Below, piece after piece: positions 63,326 through 64,000 of a stretch of 64,000 bases of DNA. Position 1 is the first letter of the stretch, and each line of letters begins with the position of its first letter. Made by a program: the position numbers and the translations under genes. The stretch comes from Neobacillus novalis NBRC 102450 (GTDB taxonomy: Bacteria > Bacillota > Bacilli > Bacillales > Cytobacillaceae): NCBI RefSeq assembly GCF_001591805.1, contig NZ_BCVP01000017.1, positions 62,001-126,000 on the forward strand. Direction: 5' to 3'. The notes under the pieces are model-generated. The model made no database searches. It had not been told where the DNA came from and worked only from the letters and a program-made list of their open reading frames with translations.

Positions 63326-63640
63326 ATGTTACATAAAGTAAAGGAACTACAATTGGCGAATCGAATGAAAAAGGTCCTAAAAAGGCATGCGATTGAAATT
63401 GCTCATCAGATTCCCGGGAGAATTCGTTTAAAGTCGCCTAATTGGAAAAATAATCCCCATATAGTAAATCCTTTAATCAATCAATTTAAGCATGAAACAA
63501 GAATTTTCTCGATTGATTATACAGCTGAAACAGGCAGTCTATTAATTACCTATGATTTTAGTCCTGTTGATCACCTAAAGCAGCTTGAAGAATGGGTAGA
63601 ACAGATTGAAAGAATTTCAATAGAAGGAGAGAAGCAATGA
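63326..63640 (+). CDS. HMA-like small protein (PGRIRLK motif)
   Basis: A 104-residue protein with an HMA-like (ferredoxin-fold) domain around IAHQIPGRIRLKSPNWKNN (about 26-45). The usual CxxC metal-binding motif is missing. Such proteins often accompany P-type metal ATPases, and the next gene overlaps by four bases (ATGA). ATG 63326 follows AGGAGTATATATCT. Metal specificity cannot be read. Confidence 0.75.
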   Translation: MLHKVKELQLANRMKKVLKRHAIEIAHQIPGRIRLKSPNWKNNPHIVNPLINQFKHETRIFSIDYTAETGSLLITYDFSPVDHLKQLEEWVEQIERISIEGEKQ

Positions 63641-64000
63641 TATCTTCATTGGTAGGTTTAGGAGCGTCATTACTTGCTCCTAAACTATTATCTTCCATAA
63701 CCGATCAAAAAATAGAAGTCGTTCACGCTATGCCCGGAAGATTAAGATTAAAATGTGACCGATGGAAAAATGAAGTGGTGGCTACTCATCTCGAACAAAC
63801 GTTTAGTCAGCTTACCATTATTAAATCCGTGAGTGGCTCTCCGATTACGGGGAGTCTCGTCATTGAATTTAACGTACCGACGCTTACCCCTGAACAATTT
63901 GATGAACTCCTAAAACTTGCTGTTGACACCTCAGTAAGTGCCTACCCCTATGTAGAAGCACAGCTTATGAAGACAATGAAGAAGACCGTTTCCACTGTAG
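63637..64000 (+). CDS. HMA-like protein, 3' truncated by window edge
   Basis: The frame opens at ATG 63637, overlapping the previous stop, and stays open to the end (121 codons). It has MISSLVGLGASLL, then HAMPGRLRLKCDRWKNE, the same PGR-LK motif as its neighbour. It may be the N-terminus of a P-type ATPase or a second small HMA-like protein; the end is needed to decide. Confidence 0.7.
   Translation, partial: MISSLVGLGASLLAPKLLSSITDQKIEVVHAMPGRLRLKCDRWKNEVVATHLEQTFSQLTIIKSVSGSPITGSLVIEFNVPTLTPEQFDELLKLAVDTSVSAYPYVEAQLMKTMKKTVSTV

Noticed and set aside
1..64000. An anti-phage defence system or prophage
   Set aside because: No restriction, toxin-antitoxin, integrase, capsid or transposase gene was recognised; the RNase H-like gene alone is not enough.

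Overview
The window comes from a low-GC, endospore-forming Firmicute, most likely a Bacillaceae member of the Bacillus/Neobacillus type. The support is a CotS/CotSA-like spore coat gene pair, strong AGGAGG ribosome binding sites with frequent TTG and GTG starts, a class II GalT, a BceRS-BceAB-like module and an MntABCD-type transporter. No rRNA, tRNA, CRISPR array, prophage or intact insertion sequence was seen.

Layout. 1-6312 is an alpha-glucoside uptake and use operon: a truncated solute-binding protein, two permeases, beta-phosphoglucomutase, a LacI regulator and a GH13 oligo-1,6-glucosidase. 6450-8420 holds a tandem-HTH/RNase H-like protein, a small membrane protein and a 52-bp tandem repeat. 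8422-11031 is a secreted PL9 pectate lyase. 11800-17052 is a galactose (Leloir) operon, regulator-galK-galT-galM, with a visible operator. 17253-26086 is a mixed housekeeping stretch: DMT exporter, GRAM protein, SPFH protein, YHYH protein, sigma-70-like factor, VanZ, PP2C phosphatase and TatC. 26240-27777 has a UDP-glucuronate 4-epimerase and a glycosyltransferase remnant. 28219-41011 encodes four exported proteins: a giant subtilisin-like protease, a lipoprotein, a 5'-nucleotidase, and a protein carrying two different nuclease modules. 41150-49047 is an exopolysaccharide cluster (initiating sugar transferase, three GT4 glycosyltransferases, flippase, Wzy-like polymerase, hexapeptide acetyltransferase), split in two by an inverted lipoprotein gene. 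49367-53220 has a DMT exporter and the spore coat pair. 53296-58517 has a DUF421 protein and the Bce-like peptide-sensing and resistance module. 59486-63125 is a Mn(II)/Zn(II) ABC importer behind an MntR-like box. The right edge has two HMA-like small proteins, the second cut by the window end.

How the genes work together. The sugar modules import and process alpha-glucosides and galactose. The exported hydrolases (protease, nucleases, 5'-nucleotidase, pectate lyase) suggest a saprophytic or plant/soil lifestyle, taking amino acids, nucleosides, phosphate and uronides from macromolecules. The polysaccharide genes build a surface or biofilm polymer.

Most notable signals. (1) An ordered block of four about 85-residue repeats is shared between the protease and the 5'-nucleotidase, which sit side by side. 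(2) A family of short palindromic repeats (GGGACGAGG...CCTCGTCCC and relatives) is scattered through intergenic DNA. It often abuts or overlaps stop codons and in one case supplies the C-terminus of a sigma-like factor. (3) One exported protein combines an EEP nuclease with an endonuclease I domain. (4) Two lipoprotein paralogues share a C-terminal domain, one beside the secreted-enzyme cluster and one inside the polysaccharide cluster. I did not find a complete defence or mobile system.
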